A stretch of DNA of 64,000 nt from Motilibacter rhizosphaerae (GTDB lineage: Bacteria > Actinomycetota > Actinomycetes > Motilibacterales > Motilibacteraceae). Shown here in pieces: positions 45,316 through 56,316 of this stretch (the first letter of the stretch is position 1; each line of letters starts with the position of its first letter). The translations under genes were made by a program, and so were the position numbers. The DNA lies in assembly GCF_004216915.1 (NCBI RefSeq), contig NZ_SGXD01000001.1, positions 434,001-498,000 of the forward strand, given 5' to 3'. Below the pieces are notes generated by a model. It searched no databases. It was not told the DNA's origin and worked only from the letters and a program-made list of their open reading frames with translations.

Positions 45316-48198
45316 TCACCTGCGGCGGGCGGGCACCCGGCGCAGGGCCTGGCTCGTCGTCCCCGCGAGGAGGGCGACCAGCAAGCAGATGAAGAGGGCG
45401 AACCTGATCCCGCCGACCTTGGTCGCCGGGGTCGTCGCGGAGACGAGCTGCACCTCGGGCTGCGGGGTCGCCGTTGCCGTCGGTACTGGACTTTGTAGTG
45501 AGGTGGGCTTTCCCGAGGGCGTCGGGGTCGCTCGGGAGCCGCTAACCACAGGTGAACTTCCGGTGCCGCCGGACGGGTGGAAGGGCGTCCCGGGATGCGA
45601 CGCCGGCGACGAGGGGCGGGCCGACGTCGCGAGAGTGTGGCTCGGCGACGGCGACGCAGTGGCAGAGGACGTGGGGCTCGTCGACACCGTCGGGGCGGCG
45701 GAGGGCGTGGTTGCCGAGACCGTCGTGCTGGCAGGCGGATCGGCGGTGACCGAGGGGCTCGGCTTCGCTGCGACGCCCGCCACTGCCGTACTCGCCGGGC
45801 TCGAGGAGGGCGCCGGAGTCACCGCCCTGCTCGTGCTCTGCGGGGCAGGTGTCGGCGACGCCGTACGCGTCACGGTCGAGCTCGGCGTGGGTGTCGGGGT
45901 CGAAGTCGGGTCGGGCGCCACACCCGCCTCGTCCCGGATCTCCTCGGCCGCGACGACCGCCTCGGACTTGAGCTCCTGCGTCAGCGGGAGGTACCCCTCC
46001 GGAAGCTGGCCGACGGAGGGTCCCTGCTCCTGGCCGTGGAACGCGCTGTACTGCAGCAGGTCCGCGTACGCGTCCCCCTCCTCCGGCGTGATGCGGGAGG
46101 GCACCGTCGCGACGTACTGCGGCACCGTCAAGGGGTACGCACCGGCGACCGCTGTCGAGGGGTCGGGCACGAGGACGCCGTTGTCGTCGGTGTCCATCCC
46201 GTCCACGGCCGCCTGCAGGGAATGCGCGTCGGGTGCCACGAAGTCCCCGTGGGCGTTGAGGAGCTGGGCACTGCGCAGCCCGAACCGCGCCGCGCTGACC
46301 GTGTCGGTGAGGACCAGCTCGGCCCGCCGGCCGACGAGGTCGCGCGGTGCCGACCCGAAGCCGGAGAAGAAGTCGGCCCGGAAGTTGTCGACCGGGTTGA
46401 ACGTCCCTCGCTTCGGGTCACCCTTCGCCGCCGCGATGGCCGCGGCCTCGAGGTTCGCGGCGTACTTGTTGTAGTCGATGCCGCACAGCGGCGGGACCGC
46501 GGGGCGCGTGTCCACGTCGGCGCACCACGGGTCGGGCTTCGGGAAGTCGTCCCGTGCCTGCAGCGCGTTCTTGAACGCCGGGTTCACCTTCATCCCGTGC
46601 TCGTCCGGCTGGCCCGACAGGAAGGCGCGGGCGGAGGGGTCCGCCAGGACCCACTGCCAGAGCTCGCCGTACTCGTTGGCCCGGCCGAAGGGGACGACGA
46701 GGTTCGTCAGCGAGTACTGGTGCTGGTAGTCGAGGGCGGCGAGATCGGGGTTCAGCGCCGTGAACTCGGGATCGTCGAGCAGGCCGAGCCGTGCGCCCTT
46801 GAGGTTCGGGTCGTCGTGCTGCGGGTCGTCCGCGCTCCGCACGTCGAGGCGCGACGGTGGCATGGACCCGCGGTAGGACTGGGTCAGCAGCTTCGCCACG
46901 AGGCGCGGTGTGAGCTTCAGCTGGGTGACGAGCTCCCCGTTGTGGTCCAGCTGGTCCTGCGGGGTGCCCTGCACGCCGCCGTCGGCGTCGAAGTAGAGGT
47001 CGCTGTAGTAACGGTCGATCAGGAAGACGATCGAGAGGCTCGCGACGGCCACCGGCGCGTACACCGTGTCGGACGGGGCGCCGGGCACCGAGCGCGTGAC
47101 GGCCTGCAGCCCCGGGTCCTTCGCCGAGGTGACCGAGCTCTCGCGGATGAGGTCCGCGGTGGACAGGTAGGAGTACGACCGGCCGGTGGAGGAGCAGAGG
47201 CTCGAGGTCCACGACGATGCTGCCGCCGCGAGCAGCGGGCTGCCGGTGATCGAGGTCTTCGTCGCGCTGCGGGCGCAGGACGAGGAGAGCGAGGAGAAGT
47301 CCAGCGGGATGAACATCGCGTTCTTCCACACGGACCAGGCGAACGGCGACTGGGCCCCGTCCGTGCGGCTGGTCGGCACTCCCCTGGGCACGACGGCGAT
47401 CCAGCACTTCGGCACCACGCCTGACGCCCTGGCCTGCCCGCAACCGAGGGAGCTGTTCTCCAGCCCGGTCTGCACCTCGAAGGGCATGGAGCCGGTGCCG
47501 TCGACGGCGCTCGGCGCGTAGTCGATCTCGTTGGTGATCTGCTGGTCGAACCACGGGTTGTCGACGTCGCTGTTGCCGCTGCCGTCGTACGCCGTGCCGC
47601 TGACCGGCTTGAACGGCACGAACCCGTCGTTCGCCTCCTGCGAGCCGTGGAGGTCGAGCGCCCACGCGTCGTGCTGCGCCTGCAGGGCGCGCGCGTTGGC
47701 AGCCTTGTCCTCGTCCGAGGTCGCCCCCGGCTTGAAGCCGACCAGGGTGGGCTTCACGACCTTGCGGAGGTACGCGCTCGCGGACGCGTAGTACCCGCCC
47801 GGCACGCTCGACGCGTTGCCGGCGTAGGTACTGCCGAAGGCGCCGAAGTAGCACTGGTCCCGCAAGGTGTCGCGGTCGGCGTCCGTGCTGACCTGCTGCA
47901 GCGAGGGATCGCTCCAGCACTGCATGATCTGCAGGTAGTCGGTGGGCCCGGACTGGTTCTGGGTGTCGCTCTGGCCCAGGCCCTTCCACGAGACGTCGAC
48001 GACCTGGTGCCCCAGCTGCTGCGTGCGGTCCACGCTCACGCTGAGTCCGGCGAAGGACCCGCTGCCGCGCACCGTCACCGAGGAGTCGCTCGCGCTGTCG
48101 GCCCGGGCGGTGCTGATCGTCATCCCGGGGACCGCGAGCCCGACCGCCAGCGCCGCGGCCAGGACGACGCGGGCACGGCGCAGGGCAGGGGTCCTCAC
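45316..48198 (-). CDS. 960-residue membrane-anchored binding-protein-like surface protein
   Basis: GTG 48198 overlaps the pstS stop (GTGA). Signal peptide to about residue 33, then RGSGSFAGLSVSVDRTQQLGHQVVDVSWKGLGQ, a large folded region to about 750 with scattered Cys, and elements typical of type 2 binding proteins (VVPFGRANEYGELWQWVLADPS, YPLTVPQYVATVPSRITPEEGDAYADLLQYS, EGYLPLT). Residues about 755-925 are a Thr/Ser/Pro linker. One membrane segment (FALFICLLVALLAGTTSQAL, about 930-950) and a basic tail complete it, with the linker and folded part outside. The GYLPL and VPQYVATVPS segments resemble the C-terminal part of PstS. It is far larger than any PstS I know; the function is unknown. 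Confidence 0.65.
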   Translation of the reverse strand: MRTPALRRARVVLAAALAVGLAVPGMTISTARADSASDSSVTVRGSGSFAGLSVSVDRTQQLGHQVVDVSWKGLGQSDTQNQSGPTDYLQIMQCWSDPSLQQVSTDADRDTLRDQCYFGAFGSTYAGNASSVPGGYYASASAYLRKVVKPTLVGFKPGATSDEDKAANARALQAQHDAWALDLHGSQEANDGFVPFKPVSGTAYDGSGNSDVDNPWFDQQITNEIDYAPSAVDGTGSMPFEVQTGLENSSLGCGQARASGVVPKCWIAVVPRGVPTSRTDGAQSPFAWSVWKNAMFIPLDFSSLSSSCARSATKTSITGSPLLAAAASSWTSSLCSSTGRSYSYLSTADLIRESSVTSAKDPGLQAVTRSVPGAPSDTVYAPVAVASLSIVFLIDRYYSDLYFDADGGVQGTPQDQLDHNGELVTQLKLTPRLVAKLLTQSYRGSMPPSRLDVRSADDPQHDDPNLKGARLGLLDDPEFTALNPDLAALDYQHQYSLTNLVVPFGRANEYGELWQWVLADPSARAFLSGQPDEHGMKVNPAFKNALQARDDFPKPDPWCADVDTRPAVPPLCGIDYNKYAANLEAAAIAAAKGDPKRGTFNPVDNFRADFFSGFGSAPRDLVGRRAELVLTDTVSAARFGLRSAQLLNAHGDFVAPDAHSLQAAVDGMDTDDNGVLVPDPSTAVAGAYPLTVPQYVATVPSRITPEEGDAYADLLQYSAFHGQEQGPSVGQLPEGYLPLTQELKSEAVVAAEEIRDEAGVAPDPTSTPTPTPSSTVTRTASPTPAPQSTSRAVTPAPSSSPASTAVAGVAAKPSPSVTADPPASTTVSATTPSAAPTVSTSPTSSATASPSPSHTLATSARPSSPASHPGTPFHPSGGTGSSPVVSGSRATPTPSGKPTSLQSPVPTATATPQPEVQLVSATTPATKVGGIRFALFICLLVALLAGTTSQALRRVPARRR

Positions 48199-50156
48199 GA
48201 CGACCTGCGCTTCGAGACGAGCCGCGCGACGAGCGGAGGTGCCGCGACCGTGAGCACGAGCGTCAGCGCCAGCAGGGCGATGAGGGCGTTGGTGCCGACC
48301 CCGCCGCTCAGGCTGGTCGACGTCGAGACGGGTACGGCGCCGGCGAGGACCGTGCCTCCCCCTGCCACCGTCCCGGAAGCACCGGCGACGGCTCCGGCAG
48401 CAGCGCTCGCCCCGGCGGTCCCGACCGTTCCGCCACCGGTCGCGCTGCTCCCGGTCGCTGCGCTCACCGGGACGGTCTTCACCTCACCGGTCTCGGGGTC
48501 GACCACGGTCTTGGTCGGGCTGCCCGCGGCGGCACCGCCCCCGCCGGAGCCGGAGCCGCCCCCGGTCGGGACGGTCTTCACCTCACCGGTGTTCGGGTCG
48601 ACGACGGTCGTGGTCCCCCCGGCCGCGCCCGTGGTCCCAGGCTTCGCCCCGGCGACCGTGCCGCCCGCCGCAGCACCACCGGCGCCCGCGGCCGCCCCGC
48701 CCGCAGCAGTCCCTCCACCTGGTGCGGCTCCGCCTGCCGCTGCGGGCGCCGTCGTGCCCCCAGCGGGAGCCGCGCCACCGCCACCGGAGCCGCTGTCGGC
48801 GGGCGTCACGCCGCCGGGCGCACCGTTGGGGTCCGTCGTCGCGGGCTGCTGGACCCCGCCGGCACCACCGCAGTCCGCACCCTGCTTGTCGCAGGCGTCA
48901 GGCTGCGGCGCGTTCTGCGCCAGGAGGTTCACGTCGAGGTGCTTGCCGTCGAAGGTCGGGTTGCCGCAGTTGGCGATGTCGATGCTCTGCTCGTCGACCC
49001 CCGGGATCTTCGACACCTGCTCGAGGGCGGCCTGCACGAGGTTCACCGGCAGCGGGGAGTACCCGAGCTTGTCGGCGTCCTGCTGCCCCTCGCAGAGGAA
49101 GTAGTACGCGAACGCCCCGAGCGTCTTGCCCTTGTCGTTGTTGAACTTCCCGGCCACCTGCGTCGGCACGATGAAGTAGCTGTAGCTCGACAGCGGGTAG
49201 GTCCGCGGGTCCGGGTTGGTGTAGACGTCGCTCAGGTCCTGGGTCAGGTAGTGCGCCGGGTCGTTCTGGTTCGTGTTGATCTTCGCGGCCGTCAGCGCCA
49301 CGGCGTCGTTCTGCGCCGTCGGCAGCGCGAAGTAGCCCGCCGCGTTGAGGATCTTGGCGACCGGGTAGCCGCTGAGCTTGGCGTAGGAGTACTCGTCGTA
49401 GCCGATCGTGCCGTCGTTCTCCTTGATGTACTCCGCCGACCCCGTCGAGCTGGACTGCGCGACGAAGCTCGAGTTGTCGGGGTAGGGGAAGAACGACGTG
49501 ACGCCGCAGGAGGAGCGCTTCAGGGAGCCGCAGTAGGCGTTCCACTTGCTGGAGAACTGCTGGTTGAGCCAGGACGTGATCTCGGCCGTCGTGCCGGAGC
49601 CGTCACTGCGGGCGATGGGGATGATCGAGGAGTGCGGCAGCGCGACGCCGGGGTTGCTCGCCACGATCTCGGGGTCGTCCCAGTAGTGCACGTTGTTGGT
49701 GAAGATGTCCGCGACCGCCGCCTGGGTCAGCTTCAGGTTGGTGAAGAGCTGCCCGCCGATCTCCAGGTGGTACATGAACGCCGTGCCGCCGGCGACGATC
49801 GGCATGTACGCGTACGAGCCGGCCGGCGGGGTGACCTCGTTGGGGTCGTCGAACTTGTACGGGATCTCGGAGACGGCGAAGTCCACGGTGTTGTCGTGGA
49901 AGTTCTGCCGACCGGCCGAGGAGCCGTTGTCGTTGTAGTTGATGGAGATGCCCTGCTGCCGGATGTTCGCGATCCAGTCACTCAGCGCGTTGGCCGCCCA
50001 GCTCGAGCCGGAGCCGGTGATCGAGACGTAGTCGTCCGCCATGGCGGGGCCCGCGGACAGCAGGCCGACGGGCAGCAGCGCGGCGAGCACGACGACCAGC
50101 TTCAGGACCGCGGCACGCCGCCTCCGGCCGACCGCACCGGCGAGGTTCGTCCTCAC
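48195..50156 (-). CDS. pstS: Phosphate-binding protein PstS, membrane-anchored by a long C-terminal extension
   Basis: 653 residues from GTG 50156 (AGGAG 8 nt before). Signal peptide, then a PstS domain (about 40-410): YVSITGSGSSWAANALSDW, DNGSSAGRQNF, VDFAVSEIPYKF and IARSDGSGTTAEITSWL near 185. The phosphate loop SDGSGTT is intact, but the Asp equivalent to E. coli Asp56 is Glu here (about residue 97). Residues about 430-620 are Gly/Ala-rich with two copies of TVVDPxTGEVKTVP, then a membrane segment (ALIALLALTLVLTVAAPPLVA) and a basic tail. Typical PstS proteins are lipoproteins of about 370 residues; this one is tethered from the C-terminus. Coupled to the 960-residue protein gene. Confidence 0.88.
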   Translation of the reverse strand: MRTNLAGAVGRRRRAAVLKLVVVLAALLPVGLLSAGPAMADDYVSITGSGSSWAANALSDWIANIRQQGISINYNDNGSSAGRQNFHDNTVDFAVSEIPYKFDDPNEVTPPAGSYAYMPIVAGGTAFMYHLEIGGQLFTNLKLTQAAVADIFTNNVHYWDDPEIVASNPGVALPHSSIIPIARSDGSGTTAEITSWLNQQFSSKWNAYCGSLKRSSCGVTSFFPYPDNSSFVAQSSSTGSAEYIKENDGTIGYDEYSYAKLSGYPVAKILNAAGYFALPTAQNDAVALTAAKINTNQNDPAHYLTQDLSDVYTNPDPRTYPLSSYSYFIVPTQVAGKFNNDKGKTLGAFAYYFLCEGQQDADKLGYSPLPVNLVQAALEQVSKIPGVDEQSIDIANCGNPTFDGKHLDVNLLAQNAPQPDACDKQGADCGGAGGVQQPATTDPNGAPGGVTPADSGSGGGGAAPAGGTTAPAAAGGAAPGGGTAAGGAAAGAGGAAAGGTVAGAKPGTTGAAGGTTTVVDPNTGEVKTVPTGGGSGSGGGGAAAGSPTKTVVDPETGEVKTVPVSAATGSSATGGGTVGTAGASAAAGAVAGASGTVAGGGTVLAGAVPVSTSTSLSGGVGTNALIALLALTLVLTVAAPPLVARLVSKRRSS

Positions 50157-50167
50157 GTCAACAGCTC

Positions 50168-51403
50168 CTAGTGCTTCTCGAAGACGACGGACAGACCAGC
50201 GTCGCCGTCAGTGGGGGTGTGACCCTCCGCGCGGAGGGTGAGCAGGGTGGTGATCCGCCGGTCGTCGCGCACCGAGCGGGTCGCGGCGCGGCGCCGCTGC
50301 CGGACGCTCTGGTGGCCCGGGCCGCGACCACCGAGCAGGCGGGCGATGACGAAGAGCACGAGGACGAGCGCGAGCAGGACCGCCGCGGCACCGAACGCCC
50401 GGGCGACCATGTTCGGGTCCGGCGAGTGCGCCATCTTGAAGACGAACAGCGGCAGTGAGACCTGCGGCTCCTGCAGCGGGTCCCAGTTGTAGGCGGTCGT
50501 GAAGCCCGCCGTGATGAGCACCGGCGACGTCTCCCCGATGCCGCGGGCCATGCCGAGGATCACGGCGGTGGCGAGACCGGAGCGCGCGGTGGGCAGCACG
50601 ACGTACCGGACTGCCTGCCACTGCGGCGCTCCGAGCGCGTACGCCGCCTCGAGCAGTGTGCTCGGGACCAGGCGGAGCACGACCACGGCGGTGCGGATGA
50701 TGATGGGCAGCATCTCGACCGACAGCGCCAGAGCTGCGGCGTGGCCGGAGAAGCGCAGTCCGAACGCCAGGATGTACGCCGCGTAGACGAAGAGCCCGGC
50801 CACGATCGACGGGAGCGCGGTCATGGCCTCGGTCAGCGTGCGGAGGAACATGCTGAGCTTGGTCCGGGTCTGCGTGATGTAGACCGCGGCGCTGATCCCG
50901 AGCGGGACCGTGAGCACGAGGGCGATGCTGATCTGCTCGGCGGTGCCGACGATCGCGTGGCCGATGCCCCCGCTGGTGAGCGGCGACAGGGGTGGCGTCG
51001 TCGTCATGTCCTGCGTGAAGAAGTTCCTGTGCATCAGGGCGGAGTGGCCCTGCCACCCGATGTAGACGAGGATCCCCACGAGGGCGCTGAGCACGACCAG
51101 CGCTGCTGTGTGCGCGAGCGCGGCGACGAGCCTGTCCTTGACGACGAGCGGGCCCTCGTCCAGCGAGACCAGCGTCCCGTAGAGCACGAGGAACAGCGCG
51201 TACGCCGTGGCGAGGAAGCCGATGGTGCCGCTGTACGGCCCGAGGTCGAACAGCAGCGCGGTGAGGCACGTCGCCGAGATCGCCGCACCGATGACGGCCA
51301 GCACGTCGGTCGAGCGGACGCTCCGGAGGTCGCGGCGCTCCTCGACGAGCAGGCGCGGCTCCTCGCGGACCTCGGGAGCGCGGGAGAGGGTCGGCGTGCT
51401 CAC
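50168..51403 (-). CDS. pstA: Phosphate ABC transporter permease PstA
   Basis: 411 residues, somewhat long for PstA because of a 35-residue N-terminus and a basic C-terminal tail (VRQRRRAATRSVRDDRRITT). About eight membrane segments. The permease loop is visible as VPSTLLEAAYALGAPQWQAVRYVVLP (about 265) and the ligand-path segment as GIGETSPVLITAGF. GTG 51403 overlaps the pstC stop (GTGA). The pstS gene follows after 11 nt. Confidence 0.93.
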   Translation of the reverse strand: MSTPTLSRAPEVREEPRLLVEERRDLRSVRSTDVLAVIGAAISATCLTALLFDLGPYSGTIGFLATAYALFLVLYGTLVSLDEGPLVVKDRLVAALAHTAALVVLSALVGILVYIGWQGHSALMHRNFFTQDMTTTPPLSPLTSGGIGHAIVGTAEQISIALVLTVPLGISAAVYITQTRTKLSMFLRTLTEAMTALPSIVAGLFVYAAYILAFGLRFSGHAAALALSVEMLPIIIRTAVVVLRLVPSTLLEAAYALGAPQWQAVRYVVLPTARSGLATAVILGMARGIGETSPVLITAGFTTAYNWDPLQEPQVSLPLFVFKMAHSPDPNMVARAFGAAAVLLALVLVLFVIARLLGGRGPGHQSVRQRRRAATRSVRDDRRITTLLTLRAEGHTPTDGDAGLSVVFEKH

Positions 51404-52437
51404 AGGTCCGCCGCCCCGGAGCGCGAGCGGGACACGATGACCGCAGCGAGCGAGTTCACGGCCAGCGTGACGAAGAAGAGCGTGAGCCCGGCCGCCATGA
51501 GCGCGGAGAGCGCGAGACCGTTGGCATCACCGAAGCGCAGCGCGATCAGCGACGAGATCGAGATGGCGCCCTTCTGCAGGATGTGCGGCTGGATGACGAA
51601 GACCGGCGACACGATCATGTAGACCGCGACGGTCTCCCCGAGCGCGCGGCCGAGGCCGAGCATCGTCCCGCCGATGATGCCGCCGAGGCCGTACGGCAGC
51701 ACGACCGAGCGGATCATCCCCCAGCGCGTGGCCCCCAGCGCGTACGCGCCCTCGCGCTCTCCCAGCGGGGCCTGCTGGAAGACCTCGCGCATGATCGAGC
51801 TCATGATCGGCGTGAGCATGAAGCCGACGACGAGGCCGGCGTTGAAGGACGACGCGGTGTAGACCGTCCCGGTGGCCAGCGGGTTGCGCGGGTCGGCGCC
51901 GCTCACGTGGAAGAAGGGGAAGAAGCCGAAGTACGTCGCCAGCCACCGCGGCAGGCCGTCGCCCTGCGGCCCGTTGACCAGGATGTCCGGCTGCAGGAAG
52001 AACGCGCCGAAGATGCCGTAGACCACGCTGGGGATCGCGGCCATGAGGTCGACGAGGCTCACCAGCAGGCGGCGCAGGCCGCGCGGGGAGTACTCCGAGA
52101 TGTAGAGCGCCGTGCCGAGCGAGAGCGGCAGGGCCACCACGATCGCGACGACCGCGATGATGAAGGTCCCGACGAGGATCGCGAGGACGCCGAACCTGCC
52201 GCCCTGCTCGGTGTGCCAGGACTGGGTGGTGAAGAAGGAGAACCCGGCCTTGCGCAGGGCCTCGCCTGCCCGCAGTGACAGGAAGGAGCCGATGAGCACC
52301 ATGACGACGAGGACGACGAGGCCCGCGCCGAGCACGTAGCTGCGGAACGTCCGGTCAGCCGCCGTGGGCCGGTCGCGGAGCGTACGCCGCTGCTCGTCCG
52401 TGGACCCGGACGGGGGAACGGCGACCAGGGCGCTCAA
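51400..52437 (-). CDS. pstC: Phosphate ABC transporter permease PstC
   Basis: 345 residues, six or more membrane segments (SYVLGAGLVVLVVMVLIGSF first). Family marks: SLVDLMAAIPSVVYGIFGAFFL (about 130), APLGEREGAYALGATRWGMIRSVVLP (EAA-type loop, about 225) and GRALGETVAVYMIVS. TTG 52437 is the best start; AGGGA lies about 8 nt before. It is the first gene of the phosphate operon. I found no confident PHO box in its leader. Confidence 0.93.
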   Translation of the reverse strand: MSALVAVPPSGSTDEQRRTLRDRPTAADRTFRSYVLGAGLVVLVVMVLIGSFLSLRAGEALRKAGFSFFTTQSWHTEQGGRFGVLAILVGTFIIAVVAIVVALPLSLGTALYISEYSPRGLRRLLVSLVDLMAAIPSVVYGIFGAFFLQPDILVNGPQGDGLPRWLATYFGFFPFFHVSGADPRNPLATGTVYTASSFNAGLVVGFMLTPIMSSIMREVFQQAPLGEREGAYALGATRWGMIRSVVLPYGLGGIIGGTMLGLGRALGETVAVYMIVSPVFVIQPHILQKGAISISSLIALRFGDANGLALSALMAAGLTLFFVTLAVNSLAAVIVSRSRSGAADL

Positions 52438-52733
52438 GCCGACCGTCCCTGTCGCCGAGAGGACGAGGGCCGGACCCGTGCGCCGGGCCGGAGCACCGGG
52501 CGCGCGTCGGTGCGCCCGCGCTGCAGGTGGGTGTGCATGCGGTTCCTGTTCGTACGTGCGCCGGTGCCGGCGCGAGCGGGGAGGGACGGCGGCGCCTCAG
52601 GCAGAGCCGTCCCACCGGCTCCGAGGGTCGACCCGCGCCATGACCCGGGCGGGGCCCGCAGGTGTACGCCCGATGACGAGGCCGCAAGGCCTGCTGCGGG
52701 AAGGGACATCCGCGGTCGAACCCGCGCAGGTGG
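52438..52733. other. Spacer upstream of pstC
   Basis: 296 nt between the pstC start and the end of the DUF1508-like gene. It must hold the pst promoter. I see no repeated GTTCACC-like half-sites of a PHO box and no terminator better than a 6-bp stem (GAGCCG/CGGCTC, 52604-52621). Confidence 0.3.
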
Positions 52734-53144
52734 TCACGTCTCCGTCCGCACGGCCGGACGGCCCGCCATCCGCAGGTCGACCGTCGCGCGGACGGGGGCG
52801 TCGGGCTCGAGGAGCACGGCGGCCGGCGCCGCGGCGCGGAACCCGCTGAGGGCACTGGTCGCCTCGGTGCGCCGGGCGTAGCTGTGCGGGGCGCAGGCCA
52901 GCGGCTCGCCGGCAGCGGACACCAGCCGCCAGGTCCAGCGCCCCTCGGTGGGGATGACCGTCGCGGTCCCACCGGGCAGCTCGCGCAGCAGCCGACCGAC
53001 CGCGCGGCGGCAGGCCTCGAGGTCGACCGAGGGGAGGGCGGCCCGCCCCAGCTCCCGGTTGTTGCCGGCGAGCAGGCGCCACTCCACGCCCGGCGCGACG
53101 GAGGCGCGGCGGGAGAAGAAGTGGAAGCGCGCAGCGCTCGTCAT
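52734..53144 (-). CDS. Small DUF1508/YegP-like protein
   Basis: 136 residues. Two similar halves are visible: VEWRLLAGNNRELGRAALPSVDLEACRRAVGRL and WTWRLVSAAGEPLACAPHSYARRTEATSALSGF. The W-R-L-...-G-x-x-L-A pattern with a following helix is that of DUF1508 repeats (YegP family), but it is weaker than usual. ATG 53144 follows a GGAG-containing leader. It is 296 nt upstream of pstC and probably separate from it. Confidence 0.5.
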   Translation of the reverse strand: MTSAARFHFFSRRASVAPGVEWRLLAGNNRELGRAALPSVDLEACRRAVGRLLRELPGGTATVIPTEGRWTWRLVSAAGEPLACAPHSYARRTEATSALSGFRAAAPAAVLLEPDAPVRATVDLRMAGRPAVRTET

Positions 53145-53335
53145 GGGTGGGGCTCCCGGGGTGTCGGGCCGGGCCCGGGCACGGGACGGTCCCGCCGGGT
53201 CGGCCCGAGCAGGCTGGCCGGGGCGGGACGCGCGCAGTCGTCGCCCGAGGGACCGACGGACGATCGGGACGTGAACACCAGTGCGCGACCGGGCAAAGCG
53301 GCCGAGCCGGACGCATCCCGGCCCGGGAACGCCAC

Positions 53336-53365
53336 GAGGGCCCCCGGCGTGCGCCGGGGGCCCTC
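53336..53365 (-). terminator. Terminator hairpin of the GH3 gene
   Basis: GAGGGCCCCCGGC (53336-53348), loop GTGC, exact complement to 53365. It begins 22 nt past the GH3 stop on the minus strand. Confidence 0.75.
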
Positions 53366-53387
53366 GGAGTCTCGCTGCTGCTGCGGA

Positions 53388-56099
<2,712 letters not shown>

Positions 56100-56205
56100 T
56101 GGCGGTCCGTCCTTGGCCGTCGTGGCGGCGCGCCTCCCGCGCCGCGCGCCCGAATCCTGGTCCCCTCCTCCTCCCGCGTCAAGGTCTGCAGAAAGGGCTT
56201 TCACG

Positions 56206-56239
56206 GCGTTCCCCGCGTGACCGGTCACGCGGAGAACGC
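56206..56239. promoter_or_regulatory. 34-bp near-perfect palindrome between GH3 and lacI genes
   Basis: The core CCGCGTGACCGGTCACGCGG (56213-56232) is perfect; extended to 17-bp arms there is only one mismatch. A second, smaller site GAAAGGGCTTTC lies at 56191-56202. Both fit operators for the divergent pair. Confidence 0.55.
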
Positions 56240-56316
56240 GCTTCCGCTGTGCAGCGCTCCGTCCTGCGCCACGATGTGGGCAGGAGCGGACCGCCGTCCG
56301 GAGGAGAGGAGGGAGC

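Noticed and set aside
52438-52733. PHO box upstream of pstC
   Set aside because: GTTCCTGTTCGT at about 52542 has two GTTC half-sites only 6 nt apart, whereas PHO boxes use 11-nt direct repeats close to GTTCACC. Not supported.
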